A stretch of DNA of 17,500 bases from Neocallimastix lanati (nom. inval.) (GCA_016946835.1 JACVTC010000039.1:405001-422500), one strand, 5' to 3'; numbered from the stretch's first letter, positions 1-10,562 are shown. Numbers and translations are program-made. The notes: generated from the sequence alone by a model not told the origin.

Positions 1-436
1 ACAAAAAGTAAATATAATAATAAAAAAAACATTTTTTTTTATATAATATTTAAATTTTTTCGGAAATTTTTTATGGTTTGTTAACAAAATCAATCACGAA
101 TTTAAAAAACTTTAATTTATATAAATTAATTATACATCTAAATTAAAGTATTATGAATTAATTTAAAGAAATTAAATTTAAATAAAAAAATTTTCCTTAT
201 TTCTTTATTTTTTTTTTAAAAAAAATATAAAAAAAAAATTTTAAAATAATAAAAAAAAAATTTAAAATAAAAAAATGATAATAAAAAAATAATAATAATA
301 ATAATAAAAAATAAAAATAATAAAAGTAATAATAATAATAAAAAATAAAAATAATAAAAATAATAAAATTAATAATAAAAATTAATAATAATAAAAAAGG
401 ATAATCATAAAAAATAAAAATAATAAAAATAATAAA
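1..436. other. Gene-free A/T sequence, left edge
   Basis: No supported gene. It consists of A and T homopolymers and, from about 270, irregular AAT and AAAATAAT tracts. A short minus-strand reading near 60-140 ends in IDFVNKP and a stop, but it has only about 23 open codons and no start, so I do not call it. Confidence 0.6.
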
Positions 437-606
437 AATACTGCTGTATTAGTTCCATTAGTTAGGATAACATCAATTTACCATCGCCATATATATTTAT
501 ATGTTTTTGAGGATTTTCTTTAATCAATCATTTGAAAAAAAAAATCTTTTATATGAAGAATTAAATAAAGAATTAATATCACTATTTTTAAAATTGTTTT
601 AATGTT
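437..606. pseudogene. Coding-like islet, probably a broken exon
   Basis: This islet is clearly richer in G and C than its surroundings. Read on the minus strand it gives ENPQKHINIYGDG, and after a shift of one frame DVILTNGTNTAV, both with protein-like composition. On the plus strand it gives NTAVLVPLVRI followed by a stop near 521, then in another frame LLYEELNKELISLFLKLF up to a stop at about 601. No frame has a start codon and uninterrupted coding. I cannot name a family or settle the strand. It is either a decayed gene fragment or a chance islet; the compositional contrast is what I see, the gene origin is inferred. Confidence 0.25.
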
Positions 607-1254
607 ATATTAAAACATAAATATAATGTTTTTTAATTGCATTATAAATATATTTATTTATTTATATTTTTAATGATATATAAAATAATCATAAGCAATT
701 TAAAAATAATATTAATGATTTTTTATTATTTTTAGAAAAAGAATATTGTAATTAATTTAAAAAAAATATTCATAAAATAGTTTAATAGTTTATTAAAAAT
801 AAAATATTTTCTTACAAAAAAGGGTAGAAAAAATAATAAAATAACAAAAAGAAACATATAATAATATAATAATATAATAAATTATATTATGTTAATATTA
901 ATATTTACATAGTTATTTTGAAATGGATTGTTTTTAATATTATTTTAAAGTGTTATAATACATAATATATATAAGACACTATAATCGATACGATTTTAGT
1001 AAATAGAATCACAGATAATCTTTTATATAAATTTTTTTCTTTTTTTTTATTTTTATTTTATTTGTTATCATAAGACCTTCTACTAATCCCAGACCTTTTT
1101 ATTATAAAAGATTAAATTAATTTAATTTATTTTAATTAGTATTTAATTAATATCAAATAAAATCTTATAATATATATAATTATCACTTCATGCATTTGGT
1201 ACGAAAATTTATATTTATAATTTTGGTGAAAGGAATTTTAGTTTGAAAATCTAG
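607..1254. other. Gene-free A/T sequence with one small direct repeat
   Basis: No gene found. The only conspicuous point is a less A/T-rich patch at 1071-1101 carrying AGACCTT twice (1073-1079 and 1091-1097). A minus-strand reading there (KGLGLVEGLMI) is enclosed by stops and is not supported as an exon. Confidence 0.5.
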
Positions 1255-2416
1255 CATAATATATTCTATACTATAATGAATAAAAAAAAATTTTTTTTTA
1301 AATAATCATTTGTATAGAAATTCATTTCAATTTTGAATTATATATAATTAAATAATTATTATAATTATTTTTTTTTCCTTTATTTATTATAAAAATAATT
1401 TTAATTTTTTTTTTTTAATTCTTTTTTTTAAAAGTAAAAAAATAATTATTTATTATAAATTATTAAGTGCCTATTTAATTTCATTTAAATTTTTTCCTTT
1501 TCTTTAAGCATGTTTTAATTCTGTTCCAATAAAACATTATCCATATTTATTATTTTAATATTATTTATTTAAATTGGATTTCTTTTTATTATAATTGAAA
1601 TTATAATTTATAATTAATTATTATTTATAAATTTTTGAATAGTTTCTTTTAATCATTCTTAAATAATTTTTTTTCTTTTTATTTATTATTTATTATTTAT
1701 TTATTATTTATTTATATAATTATATATATAATTATATATATATATATATAATTATTTTATGGTAATAATTTTTATACTGAATAATAATTAATTCATTAAC
1801 TTTTTATCCTTTTTTATTTTTATGTTTTTCGTCAAATTAATTATTTATATTTTTAAGAATTATGTATTATTTCGTTGATTAATAATGATTAAACACGATA
1901 AAAAAAAATGGTTAAACCTGTAATAAAGAAGAATATTAATAAGAAAAATAAAAGGAAAAAAGTAAAAAATAAAATAAAATAAAATAATATTTTGTATATG
2001 TTATTTTTTAATTATATCTATTTATATATTATTTATCTATATAATTACTTATTTGGTAAAAGAAAATAATAATGAAATATTAATAATTTCTTTATTTTTT
2101 ATTTATATAAACACTTTTTTTTTTTTAAAAAAAAATAATAAAAAGAGATAATAAAATTAAATAAATTAATAGCTTTTTTAAATGATATTTGTTAATATTA
2201 TTAGGATTATTATATTATTAATATTAATATTGTATGATTATTATTTTTTATTCTTATTTTAAAATTAAATTGCAAATGATTTAAATATAGATATAATAAA
2301 AATAAAAAAAAAAGAAAAAACATCATAAATCTTTTCTTTTAATAATTATTTTTAGCTGATTATAGACAAGAAGAGTTTATATTTTACTTTTTTAATTTTT
2401 ATTTTGCATTTGAAAT
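1255..2416. repeat. Dispersed noncoding repeat, copy A
   Basis: The segment aligns in order with parts of copies B (about 6541-7640) and C (about 9090-10235). Shared landmarks are ATATATTCTATA near 1258, CTTTTCTTTAAGCATGTTTT near 1498, TTGGATTTCTTTTTATTATA near 1574, GTTGATTAATAATGAT near 1874 and AATTATATCTATTTATATAT near 2010. The last part (about 2200-2416) is the 3' flank of the SKP1-like gene and recurs at 5385-5705. No frame carries coding sequence. It differs from B and C by many substitutions and small gaps, so it is an older or faster-diverged copy. No transposase, reverse transcriptase or terminal repeat is visible. Confidence 0.75.
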
Positions 2417-3333
2417 TTAATTAATGTTTGCAGTTTCTTCTTGTTTTGGAATATAAAAGTATTTTATTATTTTTTCAGCATCATAACTTCTAATTTTTCT
2501 TGCTAAATGTTTTGCATAAATATTGAAAAGTTTTGGAATATTTAAATAATCCGCAGCAATGGCAACTTCTAATATATCTCTATGGCCATTTTCTTTTTCT
2601 TTTTCTAAATCCTAATTTTTAAAATATTAAAAAAAATAGATAATTAAATTAATAATAATATATATTATAATAATTAAAACAAAAAGAAGAAAAAATAATA
2701 ATAATTATTAATATATATTATTTTTACTTATTAAAATAATATTATAATTATTATTTATTTAAATTATTTTTATTTAATAAAATGATATTATTATGTATAA
2801 ATAATAAATAAAAAATAATAAAAATTTTTATTAACAAAATTACCATTATTAAATTTAAATCCCATTCATCTATATCTTCATCATCGATAAATTCATGATT
2901 ATCAGTACCTTTATTTTGATAATGATATTCACAATAACGTATAATCTTCATAATTATTAAAATAAATAAGTATATATATAAATTAATAGTTAATATACGT
3001 TCAATATTAGAATCATTTTTTTTTTATTTTATATATATTAATATTATAATATTTTTTATTAATTAAAAAAATAAAAAAAATTTTTTTATAGTTTTTTTTT
3101 TTTTTTTTTTGTTAATTAAAATGAAAATATAATAAATAAAGAAATACCTCTTTTAAAATATTTCCTTCAACATTTAGAATTGGAATACGACAGTTTTCTA
3201 AATTATCTTCTTCTTCTTTATGAAGTTCTAATAAGTTTGAAAAAACACTAGAAATCTTTATAGCATTTTCATTAACTCTAAATTCTTTTCCATCTTTAGA
3301 AACAATAGTTACTATTTCAGAACTTTGGGTCAT
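2417..3333 (-). CDS. SKP1-family protein (SCF ubiquitin ligase adaptor-like), 3 exons
   Basis: Three exons join in frame: 3333-3148 (62 codons), 2945-2844 (34 codons) and 2611-2417 (64 codons plus TAA), giving 160 residues. The introns, 3147-2946 and 2843-2612, begin GTATTT and GTAATT and end AAG and TAG; both are phase 0. Residues about 7-75 form a BTB/POZ-like half (VTIVSKDGKEFRV, then PILNVEGNILKE joined across intron 1 to IIRYCEYH, matching the SKP1 core ILKKVIQWCTHH). An acidic stretch DDEDIDEW follows, then a SKP1-type helical part (VAIAADYLNIPKLFNIYAK and DAEKIIKYFYI, compare LILAANYLDIKGLLDV). In known SKP1 this protein links cullin-1 to F-box proteins. Here the chain stops about ten residues after YFYI, so the usual C-terminal tail ending in WCE is missing, and there are about seven extra residues between the conserved Trp and the ADYL motif. 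It could be a divergent SKP1 paralog or lie between SKP1 and elongin C. Family assignment is strong; function as an SCF adaptor is inferred. Confidence 0.9.
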
Positions 3334-3335
3334 TT

Positions 3336-3398
<63 letters not shown>

Positions 3399-3399
3399 T
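3334..3399. repeat. (AAAT)n tract directly before the SKP1-like start codon
   Basis: On the minus strand about 16 units of AAAT run to within a few bases of the ATG at 3333-3331. If transcription starts upstream of it, the mRNA leader would be a long, unstructured AAAU array. No Kozak-like context can be separated from the repeat. The adjacent 3403-3420 (minus strand TATATATATTTAAA) could serve as a TATA-like element, but such strings are common here. Confidence 0.85.
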
Positions 3400-3539
3400 C
3401 TTTTTAAATATATATATGTTTTTTGTTGTTTATTTATTTTAAAATAAAGAATAAAAGTTTTTATTTATATATATAACAGTTTGAATATAAATATATTTAA
3501 TGAAGAATGAAGTAATAAAAAATAATTTTTTTTTTTTTG

Positions 3540-3680
3540 GAAATTAATTTTACTTATTTATTTTTAATATAAGATTTATCCATTTAAAATTATTTAATCA
3601 TTTATATAATTATAATTTAATTTATATACTTAAACAGGACATAACTTATATTAAATTACAACATGTCAAAAATAGGACAA
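3540..3680. repeat. 5' flank of the SKP1-like gene, repeat copy 1
   Basis: This segment, upstream of the minus-strand gene, aligns with about 4206-4350 and, from 3614 onward, with 5697-5770. Shared landmarks include TTATTTTTAATATAA followed by a short ATTTAAAATTATTT block, and AATTTAATTT, a T/A-rich step, ACTTAAACAGGACATAA near 3628-3644. It contains a tiny plus-strand reading starting MSKIGQRN at 3663 that stops after 20 codons and is not called. Confidence 0.65.
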
Positions 3681-3934
3681 AGAAATAAAAAAAAAAAAAA
3701 TCGAATAAAAAAAAGATATATAGATTTTCTATTATATAGAGATAATAAATAAATATGAAATAGAATAATAATAATAAAAATAATTAAAATAAAATAAAAT
3801 AAAATTATTGAAAAAATAATAAAGAACAATTAAAATAAAATAATATAAAATTATTGAAAAAAAAAAAATTATTGAAAAAAAAAATTATTGAAAAAAAAAA
3901 ATTATTGAAAAAAAAAATTATTGAAAATAAAAAT

Positions 3935-3965
<31 letters not shown>

Positions 3966-4205
3966 GAATAATAATAAAGAATAACTATAATTAAAAATAA
4001 AATAAAATAAAATAATAATAAAGAATAATATTAAAATAATTAAAATAAAATAAAACTATTGAAAAAAAAACTAATAACTACTATTAAAAATAAAATAAAA
4101 TAAAAATACAATCATTAATTAGTTTCAAAGTTGAAAAAAAAAAAAAAAAAAAAAAAAAAATAGTAATTAAAAATAAAAATAAAATAGAATTAATTTCATT
4201 TCATT
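3681..4205. repeat. Low-complexity A-rich tracts with an ATTATTGAAAAA minisatellite
   Basis: No gene. AAAATAAAAT tracts dominate. From about 3842 to 3926 an ATTATTG + poly(A) unit of roughly 17-20 bp is repeated about five times with variable A-run length. A further A run covers about 4134-4160 and a (TA)n tract about 3941-3962. Confidence 0.7.
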
Positions 4206-4350
4206 TCTAGTTCCAAATTTATTTTAATTATAATAAAAAAAATATTTATTTTTAATATAAATTTATCTATTTAAAATTATTTATCCATTGATATTATAAT
4301 AATTTAACTTATTTACTTTACATAAGATTAAAATTACTAATAAACAAGTA
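4206..4350. repeat. 5' flank of the SKP1-like gene, repeat copy 2 (no gene attached)
   Basis: Diverged copy of 3540-3680: shared TTATTTTTAATATAA and ATTTAAAATTATTTA strings, then AATTTAACTTATTTACTTTA and CATAAGATTAAAATTACTAA. The latter also matches 5712-5745. At the position where the gene would lie (to the left) there is only A-rich low-complexity sequence, so this is a second gene-less remnant of the locus. Confidence 0.55.
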
Positions 4351-4652
4351 AAAGTACTAATAAAAAATAAGTAAAACAATAAGCAATTAAAATACTAATA
4401 AAAACAAACTAAATATCATAAAATAAGATAATAGTTATATTTTCTTCATATATATTTTTTTTTAAATTTTTATTTTTAATATTAATTTATTTTTATATTA
4501 TTTAGTGAAGTAATAATAATTTTTAACTATTTTTTTTATATATATAAATTAATTAACGTTGAAAAAAAAAGAAAGAAAAAGAAACATTCTATAAATAATG
4601 ATGTTTATATATTGAAAATGAATGAATTTGGTTTTGCTTTTTCTTTTTGTAT

Positions 4653-4712
<60 letters not shown>

Positions 4713-4830
4713 ATTTACTTTTTTTATTTTTTTTTTCCTTTTCTTATTTTTAATATTAAGTCCAAATTAAATTAATTTAATTTGGACTAATGGTCATAGA
4801 GGATACAAAAATATTTTTATGAATTCTAAA
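4351..4830. other. Gene-free A/T sequence with (ATTT)n tract
   Basis: No gene found. It holds repeated TACTAATAAA strings (4335-4400), an (ATTT)n tetranucleotide tract of about 15 units at about 4651-4711, and a perfect palindrome listed separately. Confidence 0.6.
4759..4788. repeat. Perfect 30-bp palindrome
   Basis: The 30 bases from AGTCCAAATT to AATTTGGACT equal their own reverse complement with no spacer. Perfect palindromes are easy by chance in pure A/T, but this one includes G/C pairs (GTCC/GGAC) at matching places on each arm. It may be a cruciform-prone site or a relic of a short inverted element; no function can be assigned. Confidence 0.85.
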
Positions 4831-4915
4831 TGTTAAAGTTTAATATTATGGATTAATTAAAATTATATAATTTTTTTACTCTACTTTTAACAATAAATAA
4901 TAATTAGGAAAAAGT
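4831..4915. repeat. Stray copy of the tail of repeats B and C
   Basis: The segment with TATGGATTAATTAAAATTAT, TTTTTTTACTCTA and AATAATTAGGAAAAAGT matches the tail of copy C (about 10215-10290) and more weakly that of B (about 7640-7725). As in B and C it is directly followed by an AATAAAT-type heptamer array, so tail and array travel together. Confidence 0.65.
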
Positions 4916-5095
4916 TAATAATAAATAATAATAAAAATTAATAAATAATAAATAATTGAATAAAAATAAATAATAAATAATTGAATCATAAATAAAAAAT
5001 AATAAAAATAAACATAAATTAATATTAAATAATAAATAATAAATAATAAATAATAAATAATAAATAATAAATAATAAATAATTGAAAAATAAATA
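4916..5095. repeat. Degenerate (AATAAAT)n heptamer array
   Basis: Irregular AATAAT and AATAAAT units, cleanest at about 5030-5080, interrupted by ATAATTGAATA units. It is the same repeat type as at 7718-8033 and 10297-10562. Confidence 0.75.
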
Positions 5096-5149
5096 ATATT
5101 ATAATTATAATTATTATATATATATTTATTTGACTTAATATATATATAT

Positions 5150-5705
5150 TTATTTATTTATTTTATGATATTTTACGTAATTTTAACACTGAATAATAAT
5201 TAATTCATTAATTTTTTATATATTGTTCTATTTTTATTTTTAAAAAGTCAAATTATTTTTTTATTTTAAAGTATTATATATTAAATATGTTGATTAATAA
5301 TGATTTAACATGATAAAAAATAATGGTTAAGCATGTAATAAAGAAGAATATTGAAAAGAAATATAAAAGTAAAAAACAAAATTACAAATGATTTAAATAT
5401 AGATATATTAGGTATTATTAATATTGTTATTTTATGATTATTATTAATTTCTTATTCTAATTTTAAAATAAAGATTCAAATGATTTAAATATGGATATAA
5501 TTAGGTATTATTAGTATTGTTATTTTTTGATTACTATTAATTTCTTATTCTTATTTTAAATTAAAGTTATAAATGAAAATATAGATTTAATAAATAAAAA
5601 GAAAATATCATAGATTTTTTTTTAATAATGATTTTTGGCTGATAATAGGCAAGTAGAGGTTATATTTTACTTTTTTAATTTTTATTTTGCATTTGAAATT
5701 TAATT
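5150..5705. repeat. Repeat copy D: 3' flank of the SKP1-like locus, gene missing
   Basis: 5155-5384 aligns with copy A from about 1745 (shared CTGAATAATAATTAATTCAT, GTTGATTAATAATGAT, TAATAAAGAAGAATATTG). 5385-5705 aligns with 2200-2422, the sequence just downstream of the SKP1-like stop codon; the last 46 bases (5660-5705) are identical to 2377-2422. Instead of continuing into the coding sequence, it joins the gene's 5' flank at 5706. No SKP1 codons remain apart from the triplets overlapping the former stop. Confidence 0.75.
5385..5568. repeat. 92-bp tandem duplication inside repeat D
   Basis: Two units of 92 bp, 5385-5476 and 5477-5568, each beginning CAAATGATTTAAATAT and containing a GGTATTATTA and a TTAATTTCTTATTCT string, followed by a partial third unit. 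Copy A (about 2200-2290) has only one equivalent, so the duplication probably arose in D. Confidence 0.8.
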
Positions 5706-5775
5706 TATTTACTTAACAGGATATAAGATCAAAATTACTAATAAAAAAGACATAAGATGAAAATTACAAATAACT
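5706..5775. repeat. 5' flank of the SKP1-like locus, repeat copy 3, fused to copy D
   Basis: TATTTACTTAACAGGATATA corresponds to 3623-3645, and CAAAATTACTAATAAA corresponds to 4328-4345. It directly follows the 3'-flank sequence of copy D, leaving no space for the gene. Confidence 0.65.
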
Positions 5776-6265
5776 GTATTAGAATGGTAATTCCGATACC
5801 ATACTTAACTATTATAAATTTAATTAAGATAAATTAAATATATTACATATATAAAAATAGAAATATAAAAATTAAAAAACACATTTATATCCGATTTTAA
5901 AATTGTATCAATATAATAATAATTATAATAAAATAAATAAAAAAGAATTAAAGTTAACTAAATTTACCATTACTTTATTTATTACACTTTATGTAAAAAA
6001 GAAGTATCTTTTTTGAACCATGACATTTATTCTTAATTATTATTTAATTATTTATTATTTATTATTTATTATTTATTTATTATTTTATATTAATATCATT
6101 TATTTCAATTCAATTCAATACATATCAAATGATTTTTTTTTTTATTTTTATTTTTTATATTCTTTATTTGTTAATAAAAGCTTAACATTTTAATTTTACA
6201 TCATTTTACATTCATGGATACATTATCGTATTTGTTATTATATATTTAAATATTTATTATTTGTT

Positions 6266-6302
<37 letters not shown>

Positions 6303-6342
6303 AAATGTTTATACATTATTTAAAAAATAAATTAATAAACAA

Positions 6343-6380
<38 letters not shown>

Positions 6381-7050
6381 TTAATATTAATATTAATATT
6401 AATAAAAGAGAGAGAATTTTCATTGATAAAAAAAAAAAAAAGATTAACTAATATTTGGTAATTATTTAAATTTTAATATTTTAATGAAAATTTAAAAAAG
6501 TAAAATAAATAAAATAAATAGAAAAAAAAATTTTTTATCTATAATATATTCTATAATATAATAAATAAATAAATAAATAATTTTTTTTTAAATAATCATT
6601 TATATAGTAATTCATTTTCAATTTTTGAATTATAAATAATTAAATAATTATTATAATTATTATTTTATAATTCTTTTATTTATTATTAAAATATTTTTAA
6701 TAATACTTTTTATAGTAAAATAATAAAAAAATAATTATTTTAATTTTTTTTTATTTTTAAATATAAATTTTGTAACATTTCATTCTCTGGTATTTTAAAA
6801 ACTATTAATTGCCTTTTTAATTTCATATAAAATTTTTCCTTTTCTTTAGGCATGTTTTAATTCTGTTTCCAATAAAACATTAGCCATATATATAATTTTA
6901 ATATAATTTAATTAAATTGGATTTCATTTTATTATAGTTGAAATTATTAATTATTATTTATAAATTTTTAAAATAGTTTCTTTTAATTAGTGAAAAGGTT
7001 AAGTTATAATATAATGATGACACCATCATCCTTAATAATAAATAAATAAA

Positions 7051-7087
<37 letters not shown>

Positions 7088-7717
7088 GATTATTTTAATT
7101 AAATTATTTATTTATAATTTATTTATAATTTATTTATATAATTAATATATATATATTTGATCTATATATATAAATAAATATATATTTTATTTTATGGTAC
7201 TGTTTATAATTTTAATACTGAACAATAATTAATTCATTAACTTTTTATACTTTTTTTATTTTTATTTTTTTGTTCAATAAGTCAAATTAATTTTTTATTT
7301 TAAAGAATTACACATTAATTATATTGATTAATAATGATTTAACATGATAAAAAATAATAGTTAAGCATGTAATAAAAAAAGAATATTGAAAAGATATAAT
7401 AGTAAAAAATAAAATAATATTTTGTATACATGTTCTTTTTTAATTATATCCATTTATATATTATTTATCTAAATAATTACTTATTTATTAAAAGAAAATA
7501 ATGATAAGATATTAATATTTTCTGTATTTTTTATTTATATACATATGTATATTTTCTTTTTTTAATAAAAAAGGTGACAATAAAATTAAATAAATTAACA
7601 GCTTTTCTTAAGCGATATTTGTTAATATTTATAATTTTAATTCATAATTGTGAGTATTAAAATTATTATTTATTAATTATTTTACTTTAATTTTCACAAT
7701 AATAATTATTAGGAAAA
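5776..7717. repeat. Large noncoding repeat, copy B
   Basis: Starts at CTGTATTAGAATGG and is highly similar to copy C (from 8297) over almost 2 kb. Shared landmarks include TATTCCGATACCATAC-like sequence, AAACACATTTATATCCG, CATGACATTTATTCTTAATT, TTAATAAAAGCTTAACATTT, TTCATGGATACATTATCGTA, GAGAGAGAATTTTCATTGAT, TGATGACACCATC and TTAAGCGATATTTGTTAATA. It contains a 32-base T run (6268-6299) and (AAT)n followed by (AATATT)n at about 6344-6402. All frames are closed within short distances and no transposon protein or terminal repeat is seen. It could be a segmental duplication, or a satellite-like noncoding unit. Confidence 0.8.
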
Positions 7718-8033
7718 AGTAAATAATAAATAATAAGTAATTGAATAATACATATTAAATAATATATAATAATATATAAATAATTGAATAATAATAAATA
7801 ATAAATAATAAATAATAAATAATAAATAATAAATACTAAATACTAAATATAAATAAATAATAAATAATAAATAATTGAATAATAAATTAATAATTGAATA
7901 ATAAATAATAAATAAAAAATAATAAATAATAAAAAGAGTATTTATTAGTAAATAATTGAATAATAAATAATAAATAAAAAATAATAAATAATAAAAAGAG
8001 TATTTATAAATAAATAATAAATAATAAATAATA
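7718..8033. repeat. (AATAAAT)n heptamer array after copy B
   Basis: Degenerate heptamer array interrupted by ATTGAATAAT units. A roughly 60-bp higher-order block ending in AATAAAAAGAGTATTTA occurs twice (about 7895-7948 and 7952-8008), showing secondary duplication within the array. Confidence 0.8.
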
Positions 8034-8296
8034 AGGAAATTTCATCTTTATTTAATAAATATAAATATTAATATGTAACCATAAATATATCTATATAAAT
8101 TATAAATAATACATATGGAAGGATAAAGATAATACATTGATTAATAATAATAATAAATTCATCTTACATTAATTCTATATCGCATTTTGTTTCTATAATT
8201 ATGTATATAAATATAAATGAATAATTTTTTTTTTCTTTCCTTTTTCCTTTTTAGCTTTTTAAACAGAATTCTATAGTACTTTAAAATTTATATGGA
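8034..8296. other. Single-copy A/T spacer between copies B and C
   Basis: No gene and no match elsewhere in the window. It has a few less A/T-rich strings (GGAAGGATAAAGAT, ATCGCATTTTGTTTC) and a pyrimidine-rich stretch ending in TAG at about 8254, which resembles an intron acceptor; the sequence after it is closed by stops within a few codons. Confidence 0.55.
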
Positions 8297-9621
8297 ACTG
8301 TATTAGGATGAATGGTTATTCCGATACCATACTAAACTAATATTAATTTAATTAATATAAATTAAATATATTATGTATATAAAAATAGAAATATAAAAAT
8401 TAAAAAACACATTTATATCCGTTTTTAAAATTGTATTAATATAATAATAATTATAATAAAATTAATAAAAAAGAATTAAAGTTGACTAAATTTACCATTA
8501 CTTTATTTATTACACTTTTCATGTAAAAAAGAAGTATCTTCTTTGAATCATGACATTTATTCTTAATTATTATTTAATTATTTATTATTTATTATTTATT
8601 ATTTATTATTTATTATTTATTATTTATTATTTATTATTTATTTATTATTTTATATTAATATCATTTATTTCAATTCAATTCAATACATATCAAATGATTT
8701 TTTTTTTTATTTTTATTTTTTATATTCTTTATTTGTTAATAAAAGCTTAACATTTTAATTTTACATCATTTTACATTCATGGATACATTATCGTATTTGT
8801 TATTATATATTTAAATGTCTATTTTTTGTTTCTTTTTTTTTTTTTTTTTATGAAATGTTTATACATTATTTAAAAAATAAATTAATAAACAAGAATAATA
8901 ATAATAATAATAATAATATTAATATTAATATTAATAATAATAAAAGAGAGAGAATTTTCATTGATAAAAAAAAAAAAAAAAAAAAAGATTAACTAATATT
9001 TGGTAATTATTTAAATTTTAATATTTTAATGAAAATTTAAAAAAGTAAAATAAATAAAATAAATAGAAAAAAAATTTTTTTTTTGTCTATAATATATTCT
9101 ATAATATAATAAATAAATAAAAAAAATTTTTTTTTAAATAACCATTTGTATAGTAATTCATTTCAATTTTTGAATTATAAATAATTATTATAATTATTAT
9201 TTTATAATTCTTTTATTTATTATTAAAATATTTTTAAATCATTTTTTTTATTTTATTTATTATAAAAATATTTTTAATTCTTTTTATTTAATTATATTTT
9301 TTTATAATAAAAAAATAATTATTTTAAAAATTTTTTTTTTTATTTTTAAATATAAATTATGTATCATTTCATTCTCTGGTATTTTATAAACTATTAATTT
9401 CATATAAAATTTTTCCTTTTCTTTAGGCATGTTTTAATTCTGTTCCAATAAAACATTAGACATATATGATTTTAATATAATTTAATTAAATTGGATTTCT
9501 TTTTATTATAATTGAAATTATAATTTATAATTAATTATTATTTATAAATTTTTAAAATAGTTTCTTTTAATTAGTGAAAAGGTTAAATTATAATCTTATG
9601 ATGACACCATCCTTAAAATAA

Positions 9622-9654
<33 letters not shown>

Positions 9655-10296
9655 TATTATTTTTATTTTTATTTATTTATTATTAATTAAATTATTTATT
9701 TATAATTTATTTATAATTTATTTATATAATTAATTAATATATATATATTTATGTGATCTTTATATATATATGTTACATGTTATTGTACTGTTTATAATTT
9801 TAATACTGAACAATAATTAATTTTTTAACATTTTATACTTTTTTATTTTTATGTTTAATAAGTCAAATTATTTATTTTATTACACATTAAATACTTTGAT
9901 TAATAATGATTTAACAATATAAAAAATAATGGTTAAGCATGTTATAAGAACGAATATTGAAAAGATGTATTGAAGTAAAAAATAAAATAGAATAATTTTT
10001 TGTATACATGTTCTTTTTTAATTATATCCATTTATATATTATTTATCTAAATAATTACGTATTTATTAAAAGAAAATAATGATAAGATATTAATATTTTC
10101 TGTATTTTTTATTTATATACATACGTATATTTTCTTTTTTTTTTTTTTTTTAAAAAAAACAAAAAGGAACAATAAAATTAAAAAAATTAATAGTTTCTCT
10201 TAAACGATATTTGTTAATACTCAAAATTATGGAATTAAAATTATATACTAATTTTTTTTACTCTAATTTTAAATAATAATTAGGAAAAAGTAAATA
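8297..10296. repeat. Large noncoding repeat, copy C
   Basis: Tandem partner of copy B, offset by about 2,521 bp. Differences are mainly length changes in simple tracts: the ATTATTT run near 8580-8640 has about nine units against four or so in B, the T run near 8833-8849 is about half as long as in B, and C gains a T run at 9626-9651. Unique-sequence stretches differ only by scattered substitutions. Open stretches such as 8550-8750 are products of the stop-free ATTATTT repeat and not genes. Confidence 0.8.
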
Positions 10297-10304
10297 ATAA
10301 GTAA

Positions 10305-10340
<36 letters not shown>

Positions 10341-10562
10341 ACATAATAAATAATAAATAATAAATAATAAATAATAAATAATAAATAATAAATAATAAAT
10401 AATAAATAATAAATAATAAATAATAAATAATAAATAATAAATAATAAATAATAAATAATAAATAATAAATAATAAATAATAAATAATAAATAATAAATAA
10501 TAAATAATAAATAATAAATAAATAATAAAATAATAAATAATAAATAATAAATAATAAATAAT
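10297..10562. repeat. (AATAAAT)n heptamer array after copy C
   Basis: Begins as an (AAAT)n tract at about 10300-10338 and continues as about 30 nearly perfect heptamers. On the minus strand the heptamer reads as an endless IIYYLLF-type peptide in all three frames, which explains long open frames of about 100 codons; these are artefacts. Confidence 0.9.

Noticed and set aside
60-140. Minus-strand reading ending IDFVNKP near the left edge
   Set aside because: Only about 23 open codons, no start, weak composition contrast; could be a last exon but cannot be supported.
2751-2951. A separate 66-residue minus-strand protein starting MKIIRYCEYH
   Set aside because: This is exon 2 of the SKP1-like gene read from a chance ATG in the intron and continuing into the next intron; the spliced model restores the family sequence.
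3112-3333. A stand-alone 73-residue SKP1 N-terminus
   Set aside because: The last residues (VFLYLLYFHFN) are intron; a GTATTT donor after ILKE joins in phase to IIRYCEYH of exon 2.
3663-3725. Plus-strand reading MSKIGQRN followed by lysines
   Set aside because: Twenty codons driven by a poly(A) run, and the segment belongs to a repeated noncoding flank.
8550-8750. Plus-strand 66-codon hydrophobic open frame in copy C
   Set aside because: It follows the ATTATTT tract and T runs; the homologous stretch in copy B has a different repeat number and does not keep the frame.
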